Source: Crocinitomix sp044361315
Lineage (GTDB): Bacteria; Bacteroidota; Bacteroidia; Flavobacteriales_D; Crocinitomicaceae
NCBI GenBank assembly: GCA_044361315.1
Contig: JBIKJA010000001.1
Span: forward strand, 308,319 to 372,318
Reading direction: 5' to 3'
DNA: 64,000 nt
A program made the position numbers and the translations under genes. Shown here one piece after another: positions 45,925 through 54,508 of the stretch. The notes under the pieces are model-generated. The model was not told the DNA's origin. It saw only the letters and a program-made list of their open reading frames with translations, and made no database searches. How positions within the stretch are numbered: position 1 is the first letter of the stretch; the number at the start of each line of letters is the position of its first letter.

Positions 45925-46692
45925 ATGAAAAAAACATTGTTAATTGTATTGGTGATTTTTCCTTTTTTGGGATCAGCACAAAATAATTCGGTCAAATTAA
46001 CCCTTTCACCAGCAATGGTGCTTACCAATAATTTTGGTATTAATTATGAACGAAAATTTACCGATTATTTCTCAGCTAATCTTCGGGTAAATATTAGTTC
46101 GAAAAAAACCGTGCCGTTTAATGGGTTAGCCACTAATCTCTTGGGCGACATTCTTGATTCGGCGGGAGTTAATTCGGATGTTTTAAACACAAAATTTATT
46201 TCTTATGGTGGATCACTTCAACTTCGGTTTTTTCCAGCAAAAGAAGCCTTAAAAGGATTTTATGTAGCACCGTATTTTGGTTTTCAAGCAGGAAAAATGA
46301 ATCCGTTTACCTTTGATTTTCCTGATGGAAATGATCCTTCGATAAAACATGGGGGTGTGGTTAATGCAAGTTCTCTTTTCCTTGGCGGTGGACTCGGAAT
46401 TGGCAATCAATGGGTGACTGATAGCGGATTTACGTTGGATGTGCTGTGGTTAGGATTAGGCGTCGGTACCAATTCTATTCTATTAAGAGGCGAAGATTAT
46501 TCGAACGGAAGCGTTGATTATGCCAAAGTAAATGGAGAAGTCACCACCTTTTTAACGGACGAAAAAGAAACCATTGATCAATTGCGCATGGAAGTAAGTT
46601 CAACTTATGATGCAAGCAGCATTGACATCATTGCAAAACATGCTTTTCCTTATGTAAAAATCTTAAATGTTTCCTTAGGATTTTCTTTCTAA
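45925..46692 (+). CDS. Outer-membrane beta-barrel protein (tandem paralogue 2)
   Basis: This 255-residue paralogue of the preceding gene has signal peptide LLIVLVIFPFLGSAQN, then KLTLSPAMVLTNNFGINYER, LRVNISSKKTVPFNG, SLQLRFFPAKEALKGFYVAP and FLGGGLGIGNQW, and ends VKILNVSLGFSF. Both copies share a segment 'DVLWLGLGVG', and the loops (surface side) differ most, as expected for an outer-membrane protein under diversification. The 116-bp spacer includes its own -7-like elements. Terminator at 46715-46747. Confidence 0.7.
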   Translation: MKKTLLIVLVIFPFLGSAQNNSVKLTLSPAMVLTNNFGINYERKFTDYFSANLRVNISSKKTVPFNGLATNLLGDILDSAGVNSDVLNTKFISYGGSLQLRFFPAKEALKGFYVAPYFGFQAGKMNPFTFDFPDGNDPSIKHGGVVNASSLFLGGGLGIGNQWVTDSGFTLDVLWLGLGVGTNSILLRGEDYSNGSVDYAKVNGEVTTFLTDEKETIDQLRMEVSSTYDASSIDIIAKHAFPYVKILNVSLGFSF

Positions 46693-46714
46693 GTAGCATT
46701 TCTAACGATAACCA

Positions 46715-46747
46715 AAAGAGGGAAAAATGAAAAGTTCTCCCTTTTTT
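46715..46747 (+). terminator. Terminator after the tandem barrel genes
   Basis: AAAGAGGGA pairs with TCCCTTTTT (one G-T pair) around a 14-nt loop and is followed by T residues. Confidence 0.6.
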
Positions 46748-46908
46748 GTTTTCTTTCTCGCAAATTAACAAAGTAAAAAACAAAATTTGTGTATCACCCT
46801 ATCATGAGGAGACCACCCGTTTCCCAACTAAAAAAGGACGCCAACCAAAAAAACACTTCATTTTCAAGGCGCGGCTAATAGCGATTGTTTAGCGAGATAA
46901 TTCCTGAC

Positions 46909-46994
46909 TTTGTTTATTGGAATAAACAAATTTAGCAAACTAATGTTTATTGCTATATACAAAAAAACCAAAAAAATGTTTGTAGAGATAAACA
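46909..46994 (+). promoter_or_regulatory. Cluster of TGTTTAT/ATAAACA operator-like sites
   Basis: The first site is a perfect 10-bp inverted repeat, TTTGTTTATT-GG-AATAAACAAA, at 46909-46930. A half-site TGTTTAT lies at 46944-46950. A third is TGTTTGT-AGAG-ATAAACA at 46977-46994. All sit in the 120 bp before the AAA ATPase start at 47029, so a dimeric repressor or activator binding there is likely. The rest of the 336-bp gap (46693-47028) is AT-rich without a gene. Confidence 0.55.
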
Positions 46995-47028
46995 AAATTA
47001 ATAGCTTTACATTTTTAAACACCTATAA

Positions 47029-48219
47029 ATGGAACAACTATTTATCGAATACAAAGAAACGCTTGCTGCATTAAAGCCTCGATTTCGAAGAAATTTTATC
47101 GATGAGATAGATTGGGAAGAACCATTGCTGTTTATTCTTGGATCGAGAGGTGTTGGAAAAACAACGTTGATTCTGCAATATATCAAAGAGAAATTTGGGA
47201 CTTCTAACACAGCTTTGTATATAAGCATGGATGACCTTGCTTTATCTAATTATACTTTGCTAGACCTTGCAAAAAAACATGTACAAAATGGTGGCACTCA
47301 TTTATTCGTTGATGAAATACATAAATATCAAAACTGGAGCCAGGAATTGAAAAATATTCGTGATAAAATAAAGGAATTGAAAGTAGTCGCAACGGGCTCA
47401 TCAATTTTGAACATTCAAAAAGGCAACACCGATTTAAGTCGAAGGAGTGTTGTGTACACCTTGCATGGTTTATCTTTTAGGGAGTTCCTAACTATCGAAT
47501 TAAAGCTCCAATTGCCAATTCTTTCGTTAACTGACATACTCAATAACCACGAAATAATTGTTCCGCAATTATTAGAACAGTTTAAACCGTTACAATATTT
47601 TTCGGCTTACTTAAAACATGGCTATTTCCCATTTTATTTAGAAGGCACTAAAAACTATCACCACAAATTAGGCAATGTGCTCAATGTTGTCTTGGAGCAA
47701 GATCTGGCCTTGCTAGAAGGGGTAGATCTAACCAAAATCCCAAAAATTCGGAAATTGATTTATTTGCTTTCAACACAACCGCCGTACCAGCCAAATATTA
47801 CCAAATTAGCCGAGGCATTAGAAACGGATCGAATTACTTTACTCAACTATTTAAACTCCTTGCAAAGAGCGTCAGTCCTGACGCTGGCAAGATTGAAAGG
47901 AAAATTTTACACTCAATTAACCAAACCAGATAAAATATATTTACAAAACACAAACCTGCTCTATTTAAGTCAATCCCAAGTTAATGTTGGAACCCTTCGC
48001 GAGACTTTTTTCGCTAATCAAATCGGACTAAAACATCAATTGACACTCGCACCCAAAGGGGATTTTGTTGTAAATGACACCTATACATTTGAAGTTGGGG
48101 GTCTAACCAAAAGCTTTCAACAAATAGCGGGTATAAAAAATAGTTACTTGGCTGTGGATGAAATGCCTCTTGGAATTAATAATAAAATTCCTTTGTGGTT
48201 GTTTGGATTTATGTATTAA
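47029..48219 (+). CDS. AAA ATPase of the DUF4143-associated family
   Basis: The 396-residue protein has Walker A FILGSRGVGKTTLILQYI (about 37-54) and Walker B HLFVDEIHKYQNWSQEL, then the arginine-bearing ATGSSILNIQKGNTDLSRR and a C-terminal domain of the DUF4143 type (YFSAYLKHGYFPFYLEG, LSTQPPYQPNITKLAEALET with a winged-helix-like segment, and a final restriction-endonuclease-like fold). Such ATPases are common and poorly understood in Bacteroidota; some are linked to mobile or repetitive loci. Preceded by a cluster of inverted TGTTTAT sites at 46909-46994. A tail fragment of a relative lies at 52011-52220. Confidence 0.85.
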   Translation: MEQLFIEYKETLAALKPRFRRNFIDEIDWEEPLLFILGSRGVGKTTLILQYIKEKFGTSNTALYISMDDLALSNYTLLDLAKKHVQNGGTHLFVDEIHKYQNWSQELKNIRDKIKELKVVATGSSILNIQKGNTDLSRRSVVYTLHGLSFREFLTIELKLQLPILSLTDILNNHEIIVPQLLEQFKPLQYFSAYLKHGYFPFYLEGTKNYHHKLGNVLNVVLEQDLALLEGVDLTKIPKIRKLIYLLSTQPPYQPNITKLAEALETDRITLLNYLNSLQRASVLTLARLKGKFYTQLTKPDKIYLQNTNLLYLSQSQVNVGTLRETFFANQIGLKHQLTLAPKGDFVVNDTYTFEVGGLTKSFQQIAGIKNSYLAVDEMPLGINNKIPLWLFGFMY

Positions 48220-48359
48220 AGTAGGAATTGATTTTCATCAAGCCAAAGGGGAAAATTCGTTGTTGCGAATTTCGAATTAATTTCTCTTCACCGCAACTCG
48301 TTTTTTGCACCTTTTAAACCGAATTTAACGTAACTTAGTACCAATTAAAATCAGTATAA

Positions 48360-48788
48360 ATGTCCATACTAGCTCCTTTTCATTTAGCAGTGCCGGTTTA
48401 CGATCTCGAAAAATGTCGCCATTTTTACCGCGAAATTATTGGTTGTTCAGAAGGGCGCAGTTCCGATATATGGGTCGATTTTAACTTTTTTGGACACCAA
48501 TTGGTTATTCACCAAGTGCCGGCAGTTGCTAAAATAACCGATGCACCAACCAATCCTGTCGATGGTAAAAATGTTCCTGTTCCTCATTTTGGCGTGGTCT
48601 TAAATTGGAACGATTGGGCAGCATTCGCCGCGCGATTAATTGCTCAAAAAATAGATTTCGTCATCGAACCACATATCCGTTTTCAAGGAGAAATTGGCGA
48701 ACAAGCCACCTTGTTTTTTATGGATCCAGACGGAAATGCACTCGAATTTAAAGCGTTTAAAGACCTCAGTCAACTTTTTGCAAAATGA
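48360..48788 (+). CDS. VOC-family (glyoxalase-like) protein
   Basis: The 142-residue protein opens ILAPFHLAVPVYDLEKCRHF and YREIIGCSEGR, the first VOC lobe with His8 as a possible metal ligand; the second lobe includes VPHFGVVLNWNDW and TLFFMDPDGNALEFKAF, with Glu near the end. Length and pattern match dioxygenase/glyoxalase-superfamily members of unknown substrate. It overlaps the GNAT gene by 4 bp (ATGA-like), so the two are coupled. Soluble, cytosolic. Confidence 0.85.
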   Translation: MSILAPFHLAVPVYDLEKCRHFYREIIGCSEGRSSDIWVDFNFFGHQLVIHQVPAVAKITDAPTNPVDGKNVPVPHFGVVLNWNDWAAFAARLIAQKIDFVIEPHIRFQGEIGEQATLFFMDPDGNALEFKAFKDLSQLFAK

Positions 48789-49312
48789 CACCAATTAACA
48801 TTCGCCTGGCTACAAAAGAGGATTTACCAAGCATTTTGGAAATTTTAAACCACGCCATTATCAATACTACAGCAGTTTACAATTATCATCCCTATACCTT
48901 GACGATGATCGAGGAGTGGTACGATGAAAAAATGTCCACCAATGCCCCTGTTTATGTCTCCACACAGCAGCACATCGTAACGGGTTACGTTACATACGGA
49001 CCTTATCGCACGCGCCCAGCCTACAAGTACACGAAAGAACATTCAATCTATGTTCATCCCAATTATCGCCGACAAGGAATCGCCAAACAATTAATGATCA
49101 CCATCATTCAAGCCGCTAAAAATGCCGATATCCATAGCTTAATCGGCGGAATCGATGAAGAAAATCAAATTAGTATTGCCTTTCACAAAGAATTTGGTTT
49201 TGTGGAGGTTGGCAATTTAAAACAAGTAGGCTTTAAATTCGGACAATGGCTCAACCTAGTATTTATGCAATTAATTTTAGAAACACCCCTTCATCCATCC
49301 GATGATTTCTAA
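48785..49312 (+). CDS. GNAT N-acetyltransferase (phosphinothricin-acetyltransferase-like)
   Basis: The 175-residue protein reads IRLATKEDLPSILEILNHAI then NTTAVYNYHPYTLTMIEEWY, the N-terminal GNAT region of Pat/YwnH-type acetyltransferases. The acetyl-CoA loop is VHPNYRRQGIAKQLM, and FHKEFGFVEVGNLKQVGFKF is the late GNAT segment. It transfers acetyl from acetyl-CoA to a small amine or amino acid; the substrate is unknown. Coupled to the VOC gene. Confidence 0.88.
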   Translation: MTPINIRLATKEDLPSILEILNHAIINTTAVYNYHPYTLTMIEEWYDEKMSTNAPVYVSTQQHIVTGYVTYGPYRTRPAYKYTKEHSIYVHPNYRRQGIAKQLMITIIQAAKNADIHSLIGGIDEENQISIAFHKEFGFVEVGNLKQVGFKFGQWLNLVFMQLILETPLHPSDDF

Positions 49313-49606
49313 TTCTTGAAATTTTTTTAGGGCGTTCCCCTGACGAATAAATTCAGAATTGAGTTAGTACGTGAGTTTTGAGGGAAAACGTTTATTCAAA
49401 ACAGACAACACTCTTGTTGCTCAATACACACTCTATTCTCAAAACGCACCACCCCCTAACGAAAAATATTCGTCGCCGGATTGTTCATCGGAATTTTACC
49501 CAATCATGTTATACGGACGAGTCGTCCGTTTCCTCTGCCCTAAACCCCTATCACATCCCTGTGCAAAACAAACACCCTCTGTCCTAAACTCTGCCCTATT
49601 GCTTCC
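49313..49606. other. Intergenic region with repeat fragments
   Basis: No gene is credible in this gap. At 49330 the sequence GGGCGTTCCCCTGACG looks like the left end of the REP-like element seen at 26234 and 41758, without its right half. The C-rich sequence from about 49532 resembles the 56-bp repeat, with the clearest copy at 49573-49628. Confidence 0.5.
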
Positions 49607-49628
49607 TCAATTCACAATCCCCTTAACC
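49573..49628 (+). repeat. Third copy of the C-rich 56-bp repeat
   Basis: It reads CACCCTCTGTCCTAAACT, CTGCCCTATTGCTTCCTCAA, TTCACAATCCCCTTAACC and aligns with the tandem units at 41898-42009 apart from short gaps. It overlaps the last codons of the minus-strand lipoprotein gene that ends at 49607. Confidence 0.6.
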
Positions 49629-49999
49629 GCTAAATACTTTCCGATTCTGCTTTGTACATGAACATCTTCGGTCAAACAATTATCCCATTCCCCGTCTTTC
49701 ATTTCAATTTCTAGGGCAACAGATTTATTCAAAAAGGGCTTTAATTGGTCAGACGTCACCGAACTTTCGCAGAATTTAATAAAATAATCTTGAACCGAAC
49801 AGCGTAAATAAAGTTCCATGATTTCGCTTGTTTCACCGTTTTTAGACGAAAAAGGATGCTCGACTAAAATACCACCAAGAATATTTTTCGAGTCGCTTAA
49901 AGGTTCTTTATTGTGTTTTTCCATGGTTGAATTTTCAGAAACTCCGCAGGCAGAAATTACAATTAAAAGTCCAACAAGGATAAAATGTTTAACTACCAT
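49607..49999 (-). CDS. Lipoprotein, unknown function
   Basis: The 130-residue lipoprotein has a signal peptide ending VGLLIVISACGVSENS (lipobox ISAC). The mature part reads NILGGILVEHPFSSKNGETS, and YLRCSVQDYFIKFCESSV with two cysteines that could form a disulfide; it continues NKSVALEIEMKDGEWDNCLT. No family is recognised. The last six residues (VKGIVN) and the stop are encoded inside a copy of the C-rich intergenic repeat, so the original C-terminus may have been replaced when the repeat arrived. Confidence 0.68.
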   Translation of the reverse strand: MVVKHFILVGLLIVISACGVSENSTMEKHNKEPLSDSKNILGGILVEHPFSSKNGETSEIMELYLRCSVQDYFIKFCESSVTSDQLKPFLNKSVALEIEMKDGEWDNCLTEDVHVQSRIGKYLAVKGIVN

Positions 50000-50058
50000 A
50001 ATCTGTTTAATTAACTTAAAATTAATACAATACTAGTTTAATTTTGTGAATTTAACAG

Positions 50059-52008
50059 CTAATTTTCAGATAATTTTTCGTCCACCCAATCGCCATATTC
50101 TTTTATAAGATTGATCAGTTCGTCCACGGCATCATCTTCTGCCACATTTTTTTTGACAACCGTTTTTTCTTTATAGAGATTAATTTTGCCTTTACCTACG
50201 CCAACATACCCATAATCAGCATCCGCCATTTCACCAGGGCCGTTGACAATACACCCCATGATTCCAATCTTTAAACCTTTTAAATGACTTGTTTTAGCAC
50301 GGATTTTACCCGTCGTTTCTTGTAAATCAAATAAAGTTCGTCCGCACGAAGGACATGAAATGTATTCGGTTTTAGAAATTCGGGTGCGTGTGGCTTGTAA
50401 AATTCCAAAAGCGGTTGAGTTGATGACTTGTAAACTCGAGCCTTGTTCGGCAGATAGAAATATGCCATCTCCCATGCCATCTAAAAACAAAATACCAAGG
50501 TCGGCAGCACTATTAATTTGAAAGGTTTCATCATCCAAACCTACAAAAGATCGTTCAAGAATTACTGGATTTAGCACTTCTCGTTGCATTAATTCCATAA
50601 AAAACCGACGCATTTCAGCTGCTGAACGTTTGTTGATCGTGCGTAAAACCAACACAACGTTTTTAAATTTATCTGCTTGTTTTTGGATTTCTGCCACTGC
50701 TGGCCATTGATCTCCATTGATCCAAACAAAATTTAATTCATCCGAAATTCGCTCTGTCTCTAAAAAATCGTGCCATTCAAAAATAGGATACACTTGATTT
50801 TTGTTTTGCCAAATCGATGCATTGCAAATAATTCCCAACGTTCCAGGCAATTCAAAATCAGGGATTTCATTGGCCGTATAAATATAGTCCGAGACTTGAT
50901 CTTTCAAATGCCATTTATCATCATTTACTTGATACGTATATCCGAAAGCATAAAAATAGCTTGGTTTAACGTGTCCCGGTTGGTTTAATTTTGACATGAC
51001 CACAGGCACTTGATGACCGCCAATATTTTTGATTGAGCTGGTTTTTCTGCGACTGTATTCAAATGGATTGTAAGGCAAATCACCTGTAAATTCATCAATT
51101 GGTTTGTCATTATAACCCTCTCCGCCATAATGCACGGCCAATTTTCGCGCCACGGGAATCTCAAATTCTGGTTCTTCTGTCAATGAAACACGAATTGTAT
51201 CTCCAATTCCATCGGTTAATAGTGCCCCAATTCCAACCGCAGATTTGATTCTCCCATCTTCACCCTCTCCAGCTTCGGTAACACCTAAATGCAAAGGGTA
51301 AACGCGGCCATTTTCCAACATTTTGCTCGCCAAAATTCGATAGGCTTGCACCATTACTTGCGTATTGCTCGACTTCATGGAGATTACCAAGTCGTAAAAT
51401 TCATTGTCTTCACAAATCCGAATAAATTCCATGGCAGATTCTACCATTCCTTCGGGAGTGTCGCCATACCGACTTGTAATTCGATCCGAAAGAGAGCCGT
51501 GGTTCGTTCCAATTCGCATCGCCCGATTTAGTTTTTTACATAACAAAACCAATGGGGTGAATTTTTCGCGAATTCGATTTAGTTCTGCTTGGTACGATTC
51601 GTCGGTGTATTCAATTTCTTCAAATTTTTTCTTGTCCGCATAATTTCCTGGGTTTACACGCACTTTTTCAATGTGCAAAGCCGCCACTTCTGCTGCATTT
51701 GGAGTAAAATGAATATCTGCAACAATAGGGGTTGTAATTCCCAATTTGGTTAATTCTTCGCGGATAATTTTTAGATTTTCAGCTTCTTTAATGGAAGGAG
51801 CTGTATATCGAACCAATTCACAACCAGCCTTAATCATACGAATCGCTTGTGCTACCGAGGCCTCGGTATCCATGGTATCAACAGTTGTCATTGATTGCAA
51901 ACGAATGGGGTTATCGCCACCAAAATTCACATTCCCAATGGCTACTTCGCGGGTTTTTAATCGAGAATAATCGATTAAATTATTGCAGTATTTTTGATCT
52001 TTGTTCAT
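50059..52008 (-). CDS. ispG: 4-hydroxy-3-methylbut-2-enyl diphosphate synthase (flavodoxin/ferredoxin), large type
   Basis: The 649-residue IspG (GcpE) converts MEcPP to HMBPP, the penultimate MEP-pathway step. The N-terminal TIM barrel starts REVAIGNVNFGGDNPIRLQS, then MTTVDTMDTEASVAQAIRMI. The C-terminal 4Fe-4S cluster cysteines lie in SCPSCGRTLFDLQ and IGIMGCIVNGPGEMADADYG. Between them is an extra domain of about 250 residues (around residues 290-540) absent from E. coli IspG but usual in Bacteroidota and plants. It pairs functionally with dxr at 11308. A 2-bp gap to the upstream DUF4143 fragment suggests readthrough from that direction. Confidence 0.96.
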   Translation of the reverse strand: MNKDQKYCNNLIDYSRLKTREVAIGNVNFGGDNPIRLQSMTTVDTMDTEASVAQAIRMIKAGCELVRYTAPSIKEAENLKIIREELTKLGITTPIVADIHFTPNAAEVAALHIEKVRVNPGNYADKKKFEEIEYTDESYQAELNRIREKFTPLVLLCKKLNRAMRIGTNHGSLSDRITSRYGDTPEGMVESAMEFIRICEDNEFYDLVISMKSSNTQVMVQAYRILASKMLENGRVYPLHLGVTEAGEGEDGRIKSAVGIGALLTDGIGDTIRVSLTEEPEFEIPVARKLAVHYGGEGYNDKPIDEFTGDLPYNPFEYSRRKTSSIKNIGGHQVPVVMSKLNQPGHVKPSYFYAFGYTYQVNDDKWHLKDQVSDYIYTANEIPDFELPGTLGIICNASIWQNKNQVYPIFEWHDFLETERISDELNFVWINGDQWPAVAEIQKQADKFKNVVLVLRTINKRSAAEMRRFFMELMQREVLNPVILERSFVGLDDETFQINSAADLGILFLDGMGDGIFLSAEQGSSLQVINSTAFGILQATRTRISKTEYISCPSCGRTLFDLQETTGKIRAKTSHLKGLKIGIMGCIVNGPGEMADADYGYVGVGKGKINLYKEKTVVKKNVAEDDAVDELINLIKEYGDWVDEKLSEN

Positions 52009-52010
52009 AG

Positions 52011-52220
52011 TTAACGGATTGGGAGATAATTGGAAATAAAATCATGTCGTTTACAAACTCTTATGTTTTCCGCGATCATATAATCATCGGTATTTGGTGT
52101 AATGATAAAGTTTTTTGTCGTTCCTAAATCTGCAAAAGATTGTTTATTTCCTTTTGATAATTTTGGACTTGAGGAATATTTAATTTCAATTAGATTATCT
52201 GTCTCAAATCGATCAATCAT
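52011..52220 (-). pseudogene. C-terminal fragment of a DUF4143-type ATPase
   Basis: The 69-codon frame reads LIEIKYSSSPKLSKGNKQSF, ADLGTTKNFIITPNTDDYMI, and AENIRVCKRHDFISNYLP, which is the usual C-terminal (nuclease-like) part of DUF4143 AAA ATPases. The ATPase domain that should precede it is absent: metG ends 34 bp upstream. It is therefore a truncated remnant, although the frame keeps a start codon and could still be translated. The intact relative at 47029 belongs to a somewhat different subgroup, so this is not just a displaced piece of it. Confidence 0.68.
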
Positions 52221-52254
52221 AGCAACAAATGTACAAATTTACCCTAAAAATAAA

Positions 52255-54321
52255 TTATCTCACTTCTGATCCTGCTCCAAAACCGTCTTGTGGCGAAACA
52301 AAACTTAGTTTTCCTTCCTCGTTTTCTGCCATTAAAATCATTCCTTCCGAAGTCACTCCTCTAATAGCCCTTGGCGCAAGATTTAGTAAAACACATACCT
52401 TTTTACCAATAACATCGGCAGGTTTAAAATGTTCAGCAATTCCTGAAACAATCGTGCGTTTATCTACCCCAACGTCCACCAATAATTTCAATAATTTATC
52501 TGATTTTGGCACCGATTCAGCGGCTAAAATTTCGCCTATACGAATGTCCATTTTGGTAAAATCATCAAAACTCACCAATTCTTTTTGTGGAGTTTTAGGT
52601 GCAATGGTATTCGCCACTTTTGATGCTTCGAGTTTTGCAATTTGTTTTTCTACAAAGGCGTCATCAACTTTTGCAATCAAAATTTCAGGTTTTTCTGTGT
52701 TGATTTGTTGACCGATCGTTAAAATAGAACCACTTCCAAAAACATCCCAACCTAACTCGCCACAATTTAATAAATCAGCAATTTGTTGTGCTTTTTTCGG
52801 TAAAAAAGGAGCAAATGCAATTGTTAAATTCGCCGTGATTTGGAGTGCAATATTTAAAATAGTTTCTACCCGCGCCATGTCTGTTTTGGCTAATTTCCAA
52901 GGTTCCGTCTCAGCCAAATATTTGTTGCCAAGTCGCGCCAAATTCATGGCTTCTGATTGTGCCTCCCGCAATTTATATTTGCGAATTAATCCTTCTATTT
53001 TTTCTGGATACCCTGCTAATTGAGCAAGTACGTCTTGATCTACTTCTGTGAGCTCATTTAGTTTTGGAACGATTCCCTCAAAATATTTTTGCGTTAAGAC
53101 CACCGCTCGATTCACAAAATTGCCCAGAATATCCGCTAATTCGTTATTCACTCGTGCTTGAAATTCTTTCCACGTAAACTCAGCATCTTTGCTCTCTGGT
53201 GCAATCGATGTTAAAACAAACTTTAACTCGTCTAGTTGATTTGGATGATCCTCAATAAATTCGTGCAACCAAACCGCCCAATTTCGGGAAGTTGAAAATT
53301 TATCTCCTTCTAAATTTAAAAATTCATACGCAGGCACATTATCAGGCAAAATTAAGTTGCCATGCGCTTTCAGTAAAATCGGGAAAATGATGGCGTGAAA
53401 CACAATGTTATCCTTGCCAATAAAATGAACTAATTTTGTGTCACCTGTCCAATATTCTTCCCAATTTTTATTGTTCTCAATCGCCCATTCTTTGGTGGCC
53501 GAAATGTATCCAATTGGTGCATCTAACCAAACATACAATACTTTTCCTTCCGAATTTGGCAAAGGTACTTTTACACCCCAATCCAAATCCCTAGTCATTG
53601 CTCTTGGATGCAAGCCTCCATCAATCCAACTCATACATTGTCCATTGACCTGATTTCTCCAAGCTTTTGGATCATGTTGTTGTACGCCGTCCAATTTACC
53701 TTCCTTAATCCAAATTTTCAACCAATCTTCATGCTGATCCATCGGCAAAAACCAATGGGAGGTTTCTTTTAAGGTTGGATTTTTTCCACTCAGGGTAGAA
53801 ATTGGGTTGATAAGATCTGTTGGACTTAAATCGGTGCCACATTTTTCACATTGGTCGCCGTAAGCATTTTCATTTTGACAATTGGGGCAAGTCCCTGTGA
53901 TGTATCGATCGGCCAAAAACTGACCAAATTCTTCGTCGTAATATTGTTCGGTTGTTTTTTCAATAAAACTACCCTTGTTATTTAAAACCGTAAAAAAATC
54001 CTGCGCCGTTTCGTGATGAATGGCATTGGATGTTCTTGAGTAAATGTCAAATGAAATCCCAAAATCTGAAAACGCTTTTTTATTGATCCCGTGGTATTTA
54101 TCAACGATTTCTTGCGGGGTAATTCCTTCTTTCTTAGCACGCAACGTAATTGCGGCTCCATGTTCATCGCTTCCACAAATAAATACAACATCTTCATTTT
54201 TCATCCGCAAAAAGCGCACAAAAATATCGGCAGGTAAATAAACACCCGCAACATGACCCAAATGAAGAGGTCCATTTGCATAAGGCAATGCCGCAGTAAC
54301 GGTATATTTTTTATTTTTCAT
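52255..54321 (-). CDS. metG: Methionyl-tRNA synthetase
   Basis: The 688-residue class I synthetase charges initiator and elongator tRNA-Met. The HIGH motif is PYANGPLHLGHVAGVYLPAD; the zinc knuckle is TCPNCQNENAYGDQCEKCG; the KMSKS-equivalent is DKFSTSRNWAVWL. The C-terminal part (about 580-688) is the Trbp111-like dimerisation/tRNA-binding domain (FDDFTKMDIRIGEILAAESV and ISGI-like SGIAEHFKPADVIGK). It is transcribed away from ldcA; the shared 187-bp gap holds their promoters. A TATATTTG on the ldcA side lies at 54449-54456. Confidence 0.96.
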   Translation of the reverse strand: MKNKKYTVTAALPYANGPLHLGHVAGVYLPADIFVRFLRMKNEDVVFICGSDEHGAAITLRAKKEGITPQEIVDKYHGINKKAFSDFGISFDIYSRTSNAIHHETAQDFFTVLNNKGSFIEKTTEQYYDEEFGQFLADRYITGTCPNCQNENAYGDQCEKCGTDLSPTDLINPISTLSGKNPTLKETSHWFLPMDQHEDWLKIWIKEGKLDGVQQHDPKAWRNQVNGQCMSWIDGGLHPRAMTRDLDWGVKVPLPNSEGKVLYVWLDAPIGYISATKEWAIENNKNWEEYWTGDTKLVHFIGKDNIVFHAIIFPILLKAHGNLILPDNVPAYEFLNLEGDKFSTSRNWAVWLHEFIEDHPNQLDELKFVLTSIAPESKDAEFTWKEFQARVNNELADILGNFVNRAVVLTQKYFEGIVPKLNELTEVDQDVLAQLAGYPEKIEGLIRKYKLREAQSEAMNLARLGNKYLAETEPWKLAKTDMARVETILNIALQITANLTIAFAPFLPKKAQQIADLLNCGELGWDVFGSGSILTIGQQINTEKPEILIAKVDDAFVEKQIAKLEASKVANTIAPKTPQKELVSFDDFTKMDIRIGEILAAESVPKSDKLLKLLVDVGVDKRTIVSGIAEHFKPADVIGKKVCVLLNLAPRAIRGVTSEGMILMAENEEGKLSFVSPQDGFGAGSEVR

Positions 54322-54508
54322 TCGGATATTTTATTTCAACCACGATTGGATTTGTTTTTTATTCTAATACAAATATAAGTGGAATCAAAGGATTAAGCAC
54401 AAATTCCGTTAGGAGAATTAAATTCCCTAAGGTGCACAAATATTTTTCTATATTTGAGCAAATGTTTACATAAAGACAGCATTCAAATCGTTAATCAATT
54501 ATATTCAA

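Noticed and set aside
49371..49661. Overlapping plus-strand frames in the gap before the 49.6-kb lipoprotein
   Set aside because: They run through REP-like and C-rich repeat DNA and antisense to the lipoprotein; no conserved text.
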